A DNA stretch of 62,819 bases from Chloroflexota bacterium. Its GTDB lineage: Bacteria; Chloroflexota; Anaerolineae; Anaerolineales; Anaerolineaceae. The notes below the pieces were generated by a model. That model was not told the origin of the DNA. It searched no databases and was given only the letters and a program-made list of their open reading frames with translations. The translations under genes were made by a program, and so were the position numbers. The stretch is taken from positions 1-62,819 of the forward strand of contig JAJFTV010000077.1 of the NCBI GenBank assembly GCA_021372725.1, read 5' to 3'. Positions 17,555 to 26,149 of the stretch are shown in pieces (position 1 is the stretch's first letter; each line of letters starts with the position of its first letter).

Positions 17555-18847
17555 ATGCCTGAAAATACCTACAAGATCCCGTATAGCAAAACTGAGATAG
17601 AGTTTACCATTCCAGCCCGGATGAGAGCAACCGTTGCCGTGTCGCAACCTGTGCCCCCGCTGGCTGACCCGGCCAGGGAAATCCGGGAAGCGCTGGTGCA
17701 TCCTGTGGGAAGTGCTCCCTTGACCCGGTTGGCCAAACCCGGTGATAGCGTCTGCATTGTGTTTACCGATATCACCCGCGCCAGCCCCGACCATCTGCTG
17801 GTACCTGCCTTGCTGGAGCAGCTTGAACACGCCGGTGTTCACGACGAAGACATCACGCTGCTGTGCGGCATTGGCATGCACCGGCCATCGACCCCGGCCG
17901 AAAAAATCGCCAAGCTGGGTGCCGGGGTTGTAAAACGCTACCGCGTCATCGATAGCGAGCCGCAGAATCCTGATGCCTTGGTGGATCTGGGTGTCACAGC
18001 AGGCGGTGTGCCGGTATCCGCCCACCGTGCGGCCGTTGAAGCAGATTTGTTAATTGCCACAGGGATTGTTGAACCCCACCAGTATGCAGGCTACTCCGGC
18101 GGTGGGAAGACCGTGGCGGTGGGCGCAGCCGGTGAGGCACTGATTGCCCACACCCATGGGCCCGCCTTCATTGATAACCCCGCCACCCGCCTGGGGAGGA
18201 TCGAAGGCAACCCGTTCCGGGAGGCCGTCAATGAAGCTGCCCGCAGAGCCGGGCTGCGCTTTATTCTCAATGTTGTGCTGGATGACGAATACCGTATCCT
18301 GCGTGTGGCAGCCGGTGACCCATTGCTGGCATTCCAGGAGCTGGTACAGTTTGCCAAATCTGTTTATGAAGTGCCCATCCCGCACCAGTATGATATTGCC
18401 ATTGGCGGGGTGGGTTTTCCCAAGGACGCCAACATCTACCAGGCCAGCCGTGCACCATCGTATCTGTTTTTCGCTCCCACTCCGGTGGTGCGTCCGGGCG
18501 GGATTTTCATCATCCCGGCCCGTTGTGAAGAAGGTGCTGGTGATGGGGTTGGCGAGCAGCGTTTTCTGGCTGCCATGCGTGATGCCCCCAATGTACAATT
18601 CATTCTGGAAGACGCCCGGCTGAACGGTTATCCGCCCGGCCAACAAAGAGCTTTCGTAATGGCCAAAGTCCTTGAACAAACTGAAGTCATCATGGTTGGC
18701 AGCGAGTGCCCGGATCTGATCCGTGACTGCAAAATGATCGCTGCCGCGAGCATGCAGGAAGCGCTGGAATACGCTGCCCGCAAGTTGGGAGAAGACAGCC
18801 AGGTATTGATTGTGCCGCATGCGCTTCACACCCTGCCGGTCCTATAA
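17555..18847 (+). CDS. larA: LarA-family nickel-pincer racemase/epimerase (lactate racemase-like)
   Basis: A 430-residue cytoplasmic enzyme of the LarA (DUF2088) family, which interconverts alpha-hydroxy acid stereoisomers with the nickel-pincer nucleotide. All hallmark residues are present at positions one off or equal to Lactobacillus LarA numbering: D72 and R75 in TDITRAS, H109 in GMHRP, H175 in EPHQYAGYSGG, K185 (covalent cofactor attachment) and H201. It leads an operon with glcF (24-base gap) and glcD, so its product probably feeds the flavoprotein oxidase. The larA family includes other hydroxy-acid racemases, so lactate is likely but not certain. No larB, larC or larE genes for cofactor synthesis are in the window. 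Confidence 0.85.
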   Translation: MPENTYKIPYSKTEIEFTIPARMRATVAVSQPVPPLADPAREIREALVHPVGSAPLTRLAKPGDSVCIVFTDITRASPDHLLVPALLEQLEHAGVHDEDITLLCGIGMHRPSTPAEKIAKLGAGVVKRYRVIDSEPQNPDALVDLGVTAGGVPVSAHRAAVEADLLIATGIVEPHQYAGYSGGGKTVAVGAAGEALIAHTHGPAFIDNPATRLGRIEGNPFREAVNEAARRAGLRFILNVVLDDEYRILRVAAGDPLLAFQELVQFAKSVYEVPIPHQYDIAIGGVGFPKDANIYQASRAPSYLFFAPTPVVRPGGIFIIPARCEEGAGDGVGEQRFLAAMRDAPNVQFILEDARLNGYPPGQQRAFVMAKVLEQTEVIMVGSECPDLIRDCKMIAAASMQEALEYAARKLGEDSQVLIVPHALHTLPVL

Positions 18848-18871
18848 AAACAAAGGTTTTGTGAGCCCCGA

Positions 18872-20164
18872 ATGAAAAACTTTGATCAATTGGAAAAACC
18901 CGAAGAGACAAGCTATCTCAATTGTATTCGCTGCGGGTTATGCCTGGCAGTCTGCCCCACCTACCGGGAATATTTGAAGGAAACTGCTTCTCCACGGGGA
19001 AGGGTTGCCTTGACCCGCAAGGGCCTGGAAGGTGAGCTGGAGCTCACCCCCAACCTGGTGGAGCAAATGTACGGCTGTTTTGCCTGCATGGCCTGCAACG
19101 ATCTTTGCCCGGTAGGGATCAAACCAGCCGATCTGGCTATGGAGATGCGCTCCATGCAGGAACAGCGCCGGCCATCTGGTTGGAAGAAGCCCCTTTTCGA
19201 AGGGCTGCTCCCCCACCCCGGGCGCATGGAAACTGCCACATTCCCCTTGCGCGTGTACCAGACTTTGGGACTGCGCAAGTTGTACTATGCGCTGGGCATT
19301 CGCAAGGTGATGCCCAAACAACTGCGCGATATGGAAGGTATGCTGCCCCACCTGCCCCAGCGGCCGCTGCGTCATGTGCTGCCGCAGACCACAGCGGCAA
19401 AAGGTGTCACCAAATACCGGGTTGGGTTCTTCCTGGGTTGTGTGCAAAGCCTGATGTTCGCCGAGGAAAGCGCAGCATCCGTGCGTGTGATGAGCCGTAA
19501 CGGCTGCACGGTCGTCACCCCGCGTGAGGTCAAGTGCTGCGGGATGCCTGCCCATGGTTACGGGCGTATGGACCTGGTACGCGAAGCAGCCAGACATAAC
19601 ATTGCTGTCTTTGAAAAATACAATGTTGATGTGATTGTCACCGATTGTGCCACGTGCGGCTCTTCGCTCAAGGAGTACGCCAAATACCTGTCTGACGACC
19701 CGCAATGGGCGAAGCGCGCCGAAACATTCAGCAGCAAGGTGCGTGACATCAGCGAGTTTCTGGATGAAATTCCGCTGGAGAAACCCGCCGGGCGCATCGA
19801 AGCGCGTGTAACTTATCATGATCCCTGCCACCTGCGGCGCGGCCAAATGGTCTGGAAACAGCCGCGCAAGCTGCTTTCCATGATCGACGGGTTGGAGTTT
19901 GTCGAGCTGCCGGAAGCAGATTGGTGCTGCGGGTCTGCCGGCACCCAACTCATCACCCATTACAAAACATCCATCAAAGTCATGGACAAAAAGATGGATA
20001 ACCTGGCAAGCACCCATGCAGAAGTGATTGCAACCGGCTGCCCGGGTTGCCAGATGCAATTGAACACCGGCATCAAACGGCGCGGCCTGAAGGTGCGCGT
20101 GGTGCATCCGGTTATGCTATTGGATGAAGCATACGAGGCAAAACATGGAACAGCCACTGATTGA
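18872..20164 (+). CDS. glcF: Glycolate/lactate oxidase iron-sulfur subunit (GlcF-like)
   Basis: A 430-residue iron-sulfur protein that passes electrons from the flavoprotein GlcD to the membrane quinone pool. Two 4Fe-4S motifs lie near the N-terminus: C18-x2-C21-x2-C24-x3-C28-P, and C69-x2-C72-x2-C75-x3-C79-P. Two CCG domains (DUF3400-like cysteine-rich, heterodisulfide-reductase type) follow. They end in motifs such as REVKCCGMPAHGYG, TYHDPCHLRRGQ and EADWCCGSAG, which bind a further cluster. It overlaps the next gene by 20 bases. With larA and glcD it forms a hydroxy-acid oxidation unit; the substrate could be D-lactate or glycolate. Confidence 0.9.
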   Translation: MKNFDQLEKPEETSYLNCIRCGLCLAVCPTYREYLKETASPRGRVALTRKGLEGELELTPNLVEQMYGCFACMACNDLCPVGIKPADLAMEMRSMQEQRRPSGWKKPLFEGLLPHPGRMETATFPLRVYQTLGLRKLYYALGIRKVMPKQLRDMEGMLPHLPQRPLRHVLPQTTAAKGVTKYRVGFFLGCVQSLMFAEESAASVRVMSRNGCTVVTPREVKCCGMPAHGYGRMDLVREAARHNIAVFEKYNVDVIVTDCATCGSSLKEYAKYLSDDPQWAKRAETFSSKVRDISEFLDEIPLEKPAGRIEARVTYHDPCHLRRGQMVWKQPRKLLSMIDGLEFVELPEADWCCGSAGTQLITHYKTSIKVMDKKMDNLASTHAEVIATGCPGCQMQLNTGIKRRGLKVRVVHPVMLLDEAYEAKHGTATD

Positions 20165-21530
20165 AAAACTCGAAAAAGCGATTGGCAAGGTATATGTGCT
20201 GCATACCCCTGAAGACCTGGCCGTTTATGGTTATGACGGCACCTTTGTAGAAGGCAAACCGGATGTGGTTGTACTGCCGGCCAGCACGGAGGAGGTCAGC
20301 AAGATCGTGCGGATTGCATCCGAGACCCGCATACCGGTAGTGGCGCGCGGCATGGGCTCCGGCCTGGCTGCTGCTTCAGTACCGCTGCCCGCCGGCGGGA
20401 TTGTGTTGTGTCTCACCCGTATGAACAAGATCCTTGAAATCGATACGGTCAATGCGACCGTACGGGCTGAAGCCGGTGTAGTGACAGCGGATTTACAGGC
20501 TGCGGTGGAAAAGCTGGATCTTTTCTACCCGCCCGATCCGTCCAGCATTCGCCATTCCACCATCGGCGGGAACATTGCCTGCAATGCCGGCGGGCCGCGC
20601 TGCCTGAAATACGGCGTGACCGGTGATTATGTGATGGGGCTCACCATTGTGCTGGCCGACGGACAGGTTCTGAAGACCGGCGGCAAACCCATCAAGGATG
20701 TCACCGGTTATGACCTGAACAGTTTGTTCACCGGCTCGGAAGGCACGCTGGGCATCATCACCGAGGCACTGCTGCGACTGGTTGCCCGGCCGCGCTTTGC
20801 CAAAACCGCCCTGGTTGAGTTCAATTCACTTGACGATGCTTCGCACACCGTCAACAACGTCCTGCGGGCAGGCATTGTTCCAGCATCACTGGAACTGATG
20901 GATCAGACTGCGATTGTGTGTATCGAGGAAGCCATGCACATGGGTCTGAATACCAGTGCAGCCGCTTCCATTATTATGGAAACCGATGGGGCCGACGAAG
21001 CCACCGTCCAGCGTGAGATCGAAGCCTGTGCCCGCATCTGCCGGGAAAGCGGTGCCGGTTCGGTGAAGCTGGCCCAAAACGAAACCGAGCGCGCCAACCT
21101 GTGGAAAGCCCGCCGCTCCATGTCCCCGTCGTTGGCCCGCAAGGCGCCCAATAAGTTAGGCGAAGACATCACCGTGCCGCGCAGCGCCATTCCACAGGTG
21201 GTGCAGCGTTTGCGCCAGATCAGCACAAAATACGAATTGCCCATCGTCATTTTTGGGCATGCCGGTGACGGGAATCTGCACCCCAACATTCTGTTTGACA
21301 AGCGGGATCCCGACCAGTGGGCTAAAGTGGAGAAGATGGTGGCTGAAATTTTCCAGGCGTCCCTCGATCTGGGCGGTACACTTTCCGGCGAGCATGGTGT
21401 GGGTGTGCTCAAACGGCCATACCTTGAGAAAGCGCTCGGCCCGGTTTCCATTGCTGTGCAGCGCAGCATTAAACAGTCACTGGATCCGTTGAATATTCTT
21501 AATCCGGGCAAGATATTTACATCGGATTAA
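20145..21530 (+). CDS. glcD: FAD-linked D-lactate/glycolate dehydrogenase (GlcD-like)
   Basis: A 461-residue flavoprotein of the vanillyl-alcohol-oxidase fold. The FAD_binding_4 domain occupies about 35-180, with VARGMGSGLAAASVPLPAGG and GGNIACNAGGPRCLKYGVTG; the conserved VTGYDLNSLFTGSEGTLG follows. The C-terminal oxidase domain holds the catalytic region GHAGDGNLHPN and GEHGVGVLK. The start is placed at ATG 20145 (GAGG six bases upstream), inside the end of glcF. An in-frame ATG at 20124 would lengthen the overlap without a ribosome site. It oxidizes the 2-hydroxy acid and hands electrons to GlcF. Confidence 0.92.
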   Translation: MEQPLIEKLEKAIGKVYVLHTPEDLAVYGYDGTFVEGKPDVVVLPASTEEVSKIVRIASETRIPVVARGMGSGLAAASVPLPAGGIVLCLTRMNKILEIDTVNATVRAEAGVVTADLQAAVEKLDLFYPPDPSSIRHSTIGGNIACNAGGPRCLKYGVTGDYVMGLTIVLADGQVLKTGGKPIKDVTGYDLNSLFTGSEGTLGIITEALLRLVARPRFAKTALVEFNSLDDASHTVNNVLRAGIVPASLELMDQTAIVCIEEAMHMGLNTSAAASIIMETDGADEATVQREIEACARICRESGAGSVKLAQNETERANLWKARRSMSPSLARKAPNKLGEDITVPRSAIPQVVQRLRQISTKYELPIVIFGHAGDGNLHPNILFDKRDPDQWAKVEKMVAEIFQASLDLGGTLSGEHGVGVLKRPYLEKALGPVSIAVQRSIKQSLDPLNILNPGKIFTSD

Positions 21531-21573
21531 CGAGTTCGCTCACATAATGAAACACATAGGGTGCTGGCCGGTT

Positions 21574-21743
21574 GTCACCCTGAGTGAAACGAAGGGCCCG
21601 CCCAAGAGTGAATCCGGAAGGATACACGATCTGCAAAGTTATTTCCGGGCGGTTGTTGTGCACACCCTGACAAGGGCGTGGGCATATAGGGATAATTGTG
21701 CCATTGGCCCCTGGGCGGATGCTTCGCTATCGCTCAGCATGAC
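21574..21743. repeat. Pair of inverted GTCATnCTGAGC-type repeats forming a composite intergenic element
   Basis: A plus-oriented copy (GTCACCCTGAGTGAAACGAA, then GGGCCCGCCC; 21574-21604) and a minus-oriented copy (21708-21743) face each other across about 100 bases. Part of the interior (21690-21720) also resembles 45799-45836 and 30000-30030. The unit therefore extends well beyond the short core. An open frame across this block is an accident of repeat sequence. The rest of the gene-free stretch 21531-21875 holds only the hairpin at 21806. Confidence 0.7.
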
Positions 21744-21805
21744 AAGAATAGATAACTGTGTCGGAAGAGAGTATCCTTTTTTTACTGCCGCACCTAATCA
21801 AAACC

Positions 21806-21839
21806 GTTCATGGCAGCCACTCTCCAGGCTGCCATGAAC
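21806..21839 (-). terminator. Terminator of the two-component/efflux operon
   Basis: Arms GTTCATGGCAGCC (21806-21818) and its exact complement (21827-21839) form a 13-bp stem with an eight-base loop. It lies 37 bases after the lipoprotein stop on the minus strand and is followed by GGTTTTG. It may also stop readthrough from glcD on the plus strand. Confidence 0.6.
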
Positions 21840-21875
21840 ACGAAATAAATATCAACCATTAAACTGGGGAAACGA

Positions 21876-22607
21876 TCAGGGGTTCACCATTTTTTCCAGG
21901 TAATTAATCACAGCCTTCAACAACATGGTGTTGGTACGCCGCTGCTGCAAACCGGTGACACCACCACTGGCCTGCAGGGTGGCCATCGCCCCCAGGTCCA
22001 TCGTACCGGCATCACCGCCCACCACTGCTCCGCCAGAGGGCATCTGACCACCACTAAAAGGCATGTTTCCGCCAGAAGGCATCTGCCCCCCACCGGAAGG
22101 TATGCTTCTATTAGAAGGTATTTCTCCACCTTCCGGCATTTGAGGCATTTCACCGGAATCCCGCAATGCCTGTATGGTGGCCTGTGCCTCCGGGTCCATC
22201 TCCCCCATGAAACCTCCGCCCATCTCGATACCCAAGGCACTCAGTTTTTCGTTAAGTGTTTCAGTCGTTAACTGCATATTCTCAATGGCCGCAATCTGCC
22301 CGGCGGTCATTTCGTCTTTGATTTGTTTTATCAAACCGGTAACCTCCGCCTCTGCAGCAGTCTGGCTGGATGAAACAGTGTTATAACCTTTCCAAAGCAG
22401 CAGCAAATTGGCTGCCTGCTCTGCATCCAGCGGATAATCGGTAGTCTCGAGCAGCATGGTTCCGGCCATGAGTTTCGTTGTTTCATCCAATTGACCTTCC
22501 ACCGCAGTTGTACCCGTGGTTTGTTGATTTGCATTCGTGGTACTACTTCCGCATCCAGTTAAAACCAACATTCCTGTAACCAACAAGAAAATGAATGTCT
22601 TCTTCAT
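21876..22607 (-). CDS. Lipoprotein with Met-Pro-Ser-Gly-Gly repeats, last gene of efflux operon
   Basis: A 243-residue predicted lipoprotein. The signal peptide ends LTGC with Cys19 as the lipidation site. Residues 40-125 are helical. Residues 155-200 carry six or so degenerate QMPSGG/NMPSGG repeats, and the C-terminal 30 residues form a helix. No enzymatic family is recognised. The start is placed at ATG 22607 (AGGAG upstream) rather than at 22673, because only then does a signal peptide begin the protein. It follows a MacB-like permease by about 100 bases, and similar Met/Pro/Gly-rich lipoproteins accompany such ABC systems in other bacteria. It may be an accessory or substrate-sensing component (inference). 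Confidence 0.65.
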   Translation of the reverse strand: MKKTFIFLLVTGMLVLTGCGSSTTNANQQTTGTTAVEGQLDETTKLMAGTMLLETTDYPLDAEQAANLLLLWKGYNTVSSSQTAAEAEVTGLIKQIKDEMTAGQIAAIENMQLTTETLNEKLSALGIEMGGGFMGEMDPEAQATIQALRDSGEMPQMPEGGEIPSNRSIPSGGGQMPSGGNMPFSGGQMPSGGAVVGGDAGTMDLGAMATLQASGGVTGLQQRRTNTMLLKAVINYLEKMVNP

Positions 22608-22705
22608 CCCTTTCACTCCTGACAATCTTAAAAATGTAGCAAACCTGCTGTCCATTCTTTCCTTCCCGAACAAAAATTTTCTGATTATTTCCAGTTTTCA
22701 CCGCC

Positions 22706-23950
22706 TTATTCATGCCGCAAAGCCTCGATGGGATCCAACCTGGCAGCCGTGTTGGCCGGAACAAAACCGAAGAAAATCCCAATCGCCGCAGCCGACCCAA
22801 ATGCCAAGAACAGCGATGACGGTACTATCACGGTACGCATATCACCGGTTTGGCCAAATATCCATGCACCGCCTATGCCTGCCAAAACTCCCAGCAATCC
22901 CCCGATCAAACTGAGGATCAACGCCTCGGTGAGAAACTGCAAGCGGATATCATTGGGTGTTGCGCCCAGTGATTGCCGGATACCGATCTCGCGCGTCCGT
23001 TCGGTCACGCTAACCAGCATGATATTCATGATGCCGATGCCGCCGACCAGCAGCGAGACACCCGCCACCCAGCCCAACAGATTACGGAATGATTCGGTCG
23101 TCGAGGCCTGAGTGTCGATAATTTCCTGCTGTGTGCTGATTGAAATATCAGGGTTATCCAACGTGGTATCGTGCCGTTTTGCCATCAGAATATAAATTTG
23201 CGGCATCACACTGTCGATCATGTCTTTGTCTTCAACCTGAGCATAAATGGTACGAACTGAGTTACCGAAAATACGTTCCATCGGATTATCCGAAAAATAC
23301 TTGGTGATTACACTGATCGGCACATACACGCGCGAGTCATAATCGGTGTTCCCCACGGTCCCTTTTTCTGCCATGACCCCCACCACCGAAAACTTGACAG
23401 TATCGATCAACACTTTCTGCCCGACCGGGTCAGTTGTACCAAAAAGCTCTTCAGCGACGCCGGCTCCCAGTACCACTACTTTGGCTGACTTGTCGGTTTC
23501 GGTTTCAGTAAAGAAACGGCCTTCCCCCACCGGAGCTTCCCGCACACTGGTAAAGTCCGGTGTCGTTCCGAGAACCACGATATCATCCAACGTTGTGTCG
23601 TTACCTTTCACGCTCTGGGTGGTGGAATTTTCAACCGAAACACCCACCACACCGCTGACCTCCTCGGCAATGGCTTCCGCATCATCCAGGGTCAGCCCGA
23701 AATTCCCGCCAAGGCCGCCACGGCCCATGGCGCTCATGTTGGAGGCGCTGAAATTGTTGGAGATGAAGAGCAGGTTTGCACCCAGACTGTTGATACTATC
23801 CGCAATAGTCGCTTCAGTTCCCGCAGAAACCGAAACCATCACGATCACCGCTGCAACGCCGATGATGACACCCAACATGGTGAGCATCGAACGCAGCTTG
23901 TTGCTGAAAATACTTTTCATAGCTACACGAATGACTTCACGCGGGTTCAC
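22706..23950 (-). CDS. MacB-like ABC permease (FtsX family)
   Basis: A 414-residue permease of a mechanotransmission-type ABC system. One N-terminal helix (about 18-40) is followed by a large extracytoplasmic MacB_PCD domain (about 42-275) and three C-terminal helices (about 290-312, 335-365 and 378-402). The FtsX motif ERTREIGIRQSLGATPNDI lies before the third helix. It starts with GTG at 23950, overlapping the ATPase stop as GTGA. It acts with the ATPase and membrane fusion protein encoded upstream, probably exporting a drug, peptide or lipid or sensing envelope damage. Confidence 0.9.
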   Translation of the reverse strand: MNPREVIRVAMKSIFSNKLRSMLTMLGVIIGVAAVIVMVSVSAGTEATIADSINSLGANLLFISNNFSASNMSAMGRGGLGGNFGLTLDDAEAIAEEVSGVVGVSVENSTTQSVKGNDTTLDDIVVLGTTPDFTSVREAPVGEGRFFTETETDKSAKVVVLGAGVAEELFGTTDPVGQKVLIDTVKFSVVGVMAEKGTVGNTDYDSRVYVPISVITKYFSDNPMERIFGNSVRTIYAQVEDKDMIDSVMPQIYILMAKRHDTTLDNPDISISTQQEIIDTQASTTESFRNLLGWVAGVSLLVGGIGIMNIMLVSVTERTREIGIRQSLGATPNDIRLQFLTEALILSLIGGLLGVLAGIGGAWIFGQTGDMRTVIVPSSLFLAFGSAAAIGIFFGFVPANTAARLDPIEALRHE

Positions 23951-24666
23951 AATGTCACCTCCGTGTGGTATCCATTAGATCGGTCCACTTCCACTTTCCC
24001 GTCCCGCAAGCTGATGATTCTTTCGGTGGTAGCAGCCACTGCCGAGTCATGCGTGACAATCACAATCGTGCGTCCGGTAGAATGTAAACGGTGCAACAAA
24101 TCCATGATCTCGGTACCCGAACGAGTGTCCAGATTACCGGTTGGTTCATCAGCCAGAATGAGAACGGGGTCGTTAATCAGCGCCCGGGCAATGGCAACGC
24201 GCTGCTGCTGTCCGCCGGAGAGCTCCGCGGGCAAATGATGCATCCGATCCGGTAAACCCACCTCAACCAGTTTTTCTTCCGCTTTTTGAGCGCGTTCCTT
24301 CACTGCTGTTCTGTGGTCACGCTGATACAGCAGTGGAAGCGTCACATTTTCCAAAGCAGTAAAGCGGGGCAGCAAGTTATAGGATTGAAAGACAAAACCC
24401 AGCTTTTCATTGCGAATCTGCGCCAGCTTCTGACGGCTGTGATTGCTGACATCCATGCCATCCAGCAGATACTGGCCCTCCGTGGGGCGGTCCAAACAGC
24501 CCAAAATATTCATGAGGGTGCTTTTTCCCGATCCGGATGGGCCCATGATGCTGACAAACTCACCTTCCCGCACCTGCATATCCACACCATTCAACGCGTT
24601 GATCTGGATATCGCCCATACCGTAAGCTTTTTTAAGCCCTCTGGTATCGATAATTGTATTACTCAT
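23947..24666 (-). CDS. MacB/LolD-type ABC ATPase
   Basis: A 239-residue ATP-binding subunit. Walker A GPSGSGKST is near residue 40, the signature LSGGQQQRVAIARAL near 145 and Walker B LILADEPTGNLD near 165, followed by the H-loop VTHD. These sequences place it in the MacB/LolD branch. The stop of the upstream membrane fusion gene lies one base from this start, and its own stop overlaps the permease GTG. It powers the FtsX-type permease next to it. Confidence 0.95.
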   Translation of the reverse strand: MSNTIIDTRGLKKAYGMGDIQINALNGVDMQVREGEFVSIMGPSGSGKSTLMNILGCLDRPTEGQYLLDGMDVSNHSRQKLAQIRNEKLGFVFQSYNLLPRFTALENVTLPLLYQRDHRTAVKERAQKAEEKLVEVGLPDRMHHLPAELSGGQQQRVAIARALINDPVLILADEPTGNLDTRSGTEIMDLLHRLHSTGRTIVIVTHDSAVAATTERIISLRDGKVEVDRSNGYHTEVTL

Positions 24667-24667
24667 A

Positions 24668-26044
24668 TTAATTTGTCTCCACGATGCCCGTGGTGACTAC
24701 TTCGCCGGCCTGCAGGCCGCTGACGATTTCTGCGTAGGTGTAATCCATAATGCCAACCTCCACCTGACGCATGACTGGATCGCCATTTTCCATCACGAAC
24801 ACTGCATACTGCCCGTCGCCCAGGTCGCGCAGCGCTTCAACCGGCACCAAAACCACATTTTCTGCCCGGCTGCCAATCACTTCCACCGAAGCGCTTAGTC
24901 CGGTGGGCAGATCCTGTGGCTTGCTGTAACTATCCTCATCCAACGTGACTTCCGCGCTAACCACAGAGGAATTACCCTGGCTGGTTAAACCGGGGTACAC
25001 CAATGTGACATGCCCGATAAAGGTTTGGTCCTCGAGTGCATCGAAGATGACTTCTACTTCATAACCAACGCCGATTGCATTGAGATCCGTTTCGTCCAGA
25101 TAAATCTCCAGCTTTGCCGGTGTCAGTTGATCAATAGTGATAAACGCAGCACTGACCGTGTCCCCCTCATTGGCATCGATGGACATGACTGTACCGCCAA
25201 AGGGGGCAACAATCGTGGCTCCCTCCAAAGCCTTGTTTGCTATTTTGAGGTTATATTCAGCAGTAGCCACATCGGCCTCAGCCTGTGATACGTCATCCGG
25301 ATCTGGACCATCGGACAGTTTTTCCAAATCATTTTGGGCTGTCAGCAAGGTCACCTGGGCTACCGCAACCGTCGCGTCCGCTTCGCCGATCTCGGTATCG
25401 CTGCGGGGCGTCATACAATACGAATAATTGGCCCACGCCGCTTCCAGATTGGATTCGGCTTCCTGTAATACAGATTCGGCCACCTTGTTGTCCTTGATGT
25501 TATCGTAATGATCGCGTGCTCTGACCCACTTGCCGTAATAATCCTCAACGATGTCATCATCGCAGCGCCCGTAATCCAGTTGGGCGCGGGCTTCCTTTGC
25601 ATCATCCAGGGCGATCTGGGCTGTATAAACAGCAAGTTGTGCATCAGCGCGGTCCGCTTCAAGATTGTCGTATAAATCCTGTTGTGTATTTTTTGCGGTC
25701 TTCAATTCCAGCTCAGCGGTGGTAACTGCCAGTTCAAGTTCCTCCGTATCTCCCTGCCTGGCAAGTACATCGCCTTCCTCCACTTTGTCACCCACATTCA
25801 CCAGAATTTCAGCTATCGTTCCGGCGCTATAAAATCCGACGGATGCTTCTTTTTGGGGAACCACTGTTCCCATGCCGTTTGCCGAGATCACCAGAGAGCC
25901 GATAAAAGCTGTGGCGGTCTGTACGGGTGTTTCGGTTGATTGGGCCTGAACAGAAGTGGCCTTGTAGTTATAGAACGCATAGGCTCCCGCTCCCAACAGG
26001 ATTACGACGGCCAGGATTATCCAAAATCCTTTTTTCTTGAACAT
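24668..26044 (-). CDS. Membrane fusion (HlyD/MacA-type) adaptor protein
   Basis: A 458-residue periplasmic or extracytoplasmic adaptor anchored by one N-terminal helix (about 7-26). A lipoyl-like half domain (VPQKEASVGFYSAGTIAEIL, VGDKVEEGDVLARQG) is followed by a long alpha-helical hairpin (about 105-245, heptad-rich). The second lipoyl half comes next (ATIVAPFGGTVMSIDANEGD) and then beta-barrel domains. This is the standard MacA/HlyD order. It is the first transporter gene, 105 bases after the kinase gene, with a direct-repeat regulator box in that gap. Confidence 0.9.
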   Translation of the reverse strand: MFKKKGFWIILAVVILLGAGAYAFYNYKATSVQAQSTETPVQTATAFIGSLVISANGMGTVVPQKEASVGFYSAGTIAEILVNVGDKVEEGDVLARQGDTEELELAVTTAELELKTAKNTQQDLYDNLEADRADAQLAVYTAQIALDDAKEARAQLDYGRCDDDIVEDYYGKWVRARDHYDNIKDNKVAESVLQEAESNLEAAWANYSYCMTPRSDTEIGEADATVAVAQVTLLTAQNDLEKLSDGPDPDDVSQAEADVATAEYNLKIANKALEGATIVAPFGGTVMSIDANEGDTVSAAFITIDQLTPAKLEIYLDETDLNAIGVGYEVEVIFDALEDQTFIGHVTLVYPGLTSQGNSSVVSAEVTLDEDSYSKPQDLPTGLSASVEVIGSRAENVVLVPVEALRDLGDGQYAVFVMENGDPVMRQVEVGIMDYTYAEIVSGLQAGEVVTTGIVETN

Positions 26045-26103
26045 TTTCTACTCCTGAAATAATAAAATACTGATTGCTTACCAATATGAGGATAACAATC
26101 GTG

Positions 26104-26125
26104 TATTCAGAAGTTATTAAGAAGT
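26104..26125 (-). promoter_or_regulatory. Direct-repeat box, likely binding site of the OmpR-type regulator
   Basis: TATTCAGAAGT (26104-26114) and TATTAAGAAGT (26115-26125) are head-to-tail 11-base units with one mismatch, one DNA turn apart. This is the classic geometry for dimers of OmpR/PhoB-family regulators. They lie 60-80 bases upstream of the adaptor gene start, between the kinase and the transporter genes. Confidence 0.55.
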
Positions 26126-26149
26126 CTTTGTATATTGGTTTGAGTTCTT

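Noticed and set aside
18938..20107. 389-residue open frame antisense to glcF
   Set aside because: The plus strand clearly encodes conserved iron-sulfur motifs; the antisense product resembles nothing and lacks a ribosome site.
21547..21837. 96-residue frame in the repeat block after glcD
   Set aside because: It is entirely repeat DNA and terminator hairpin, and similar frames arise wherever this repeat occurs.
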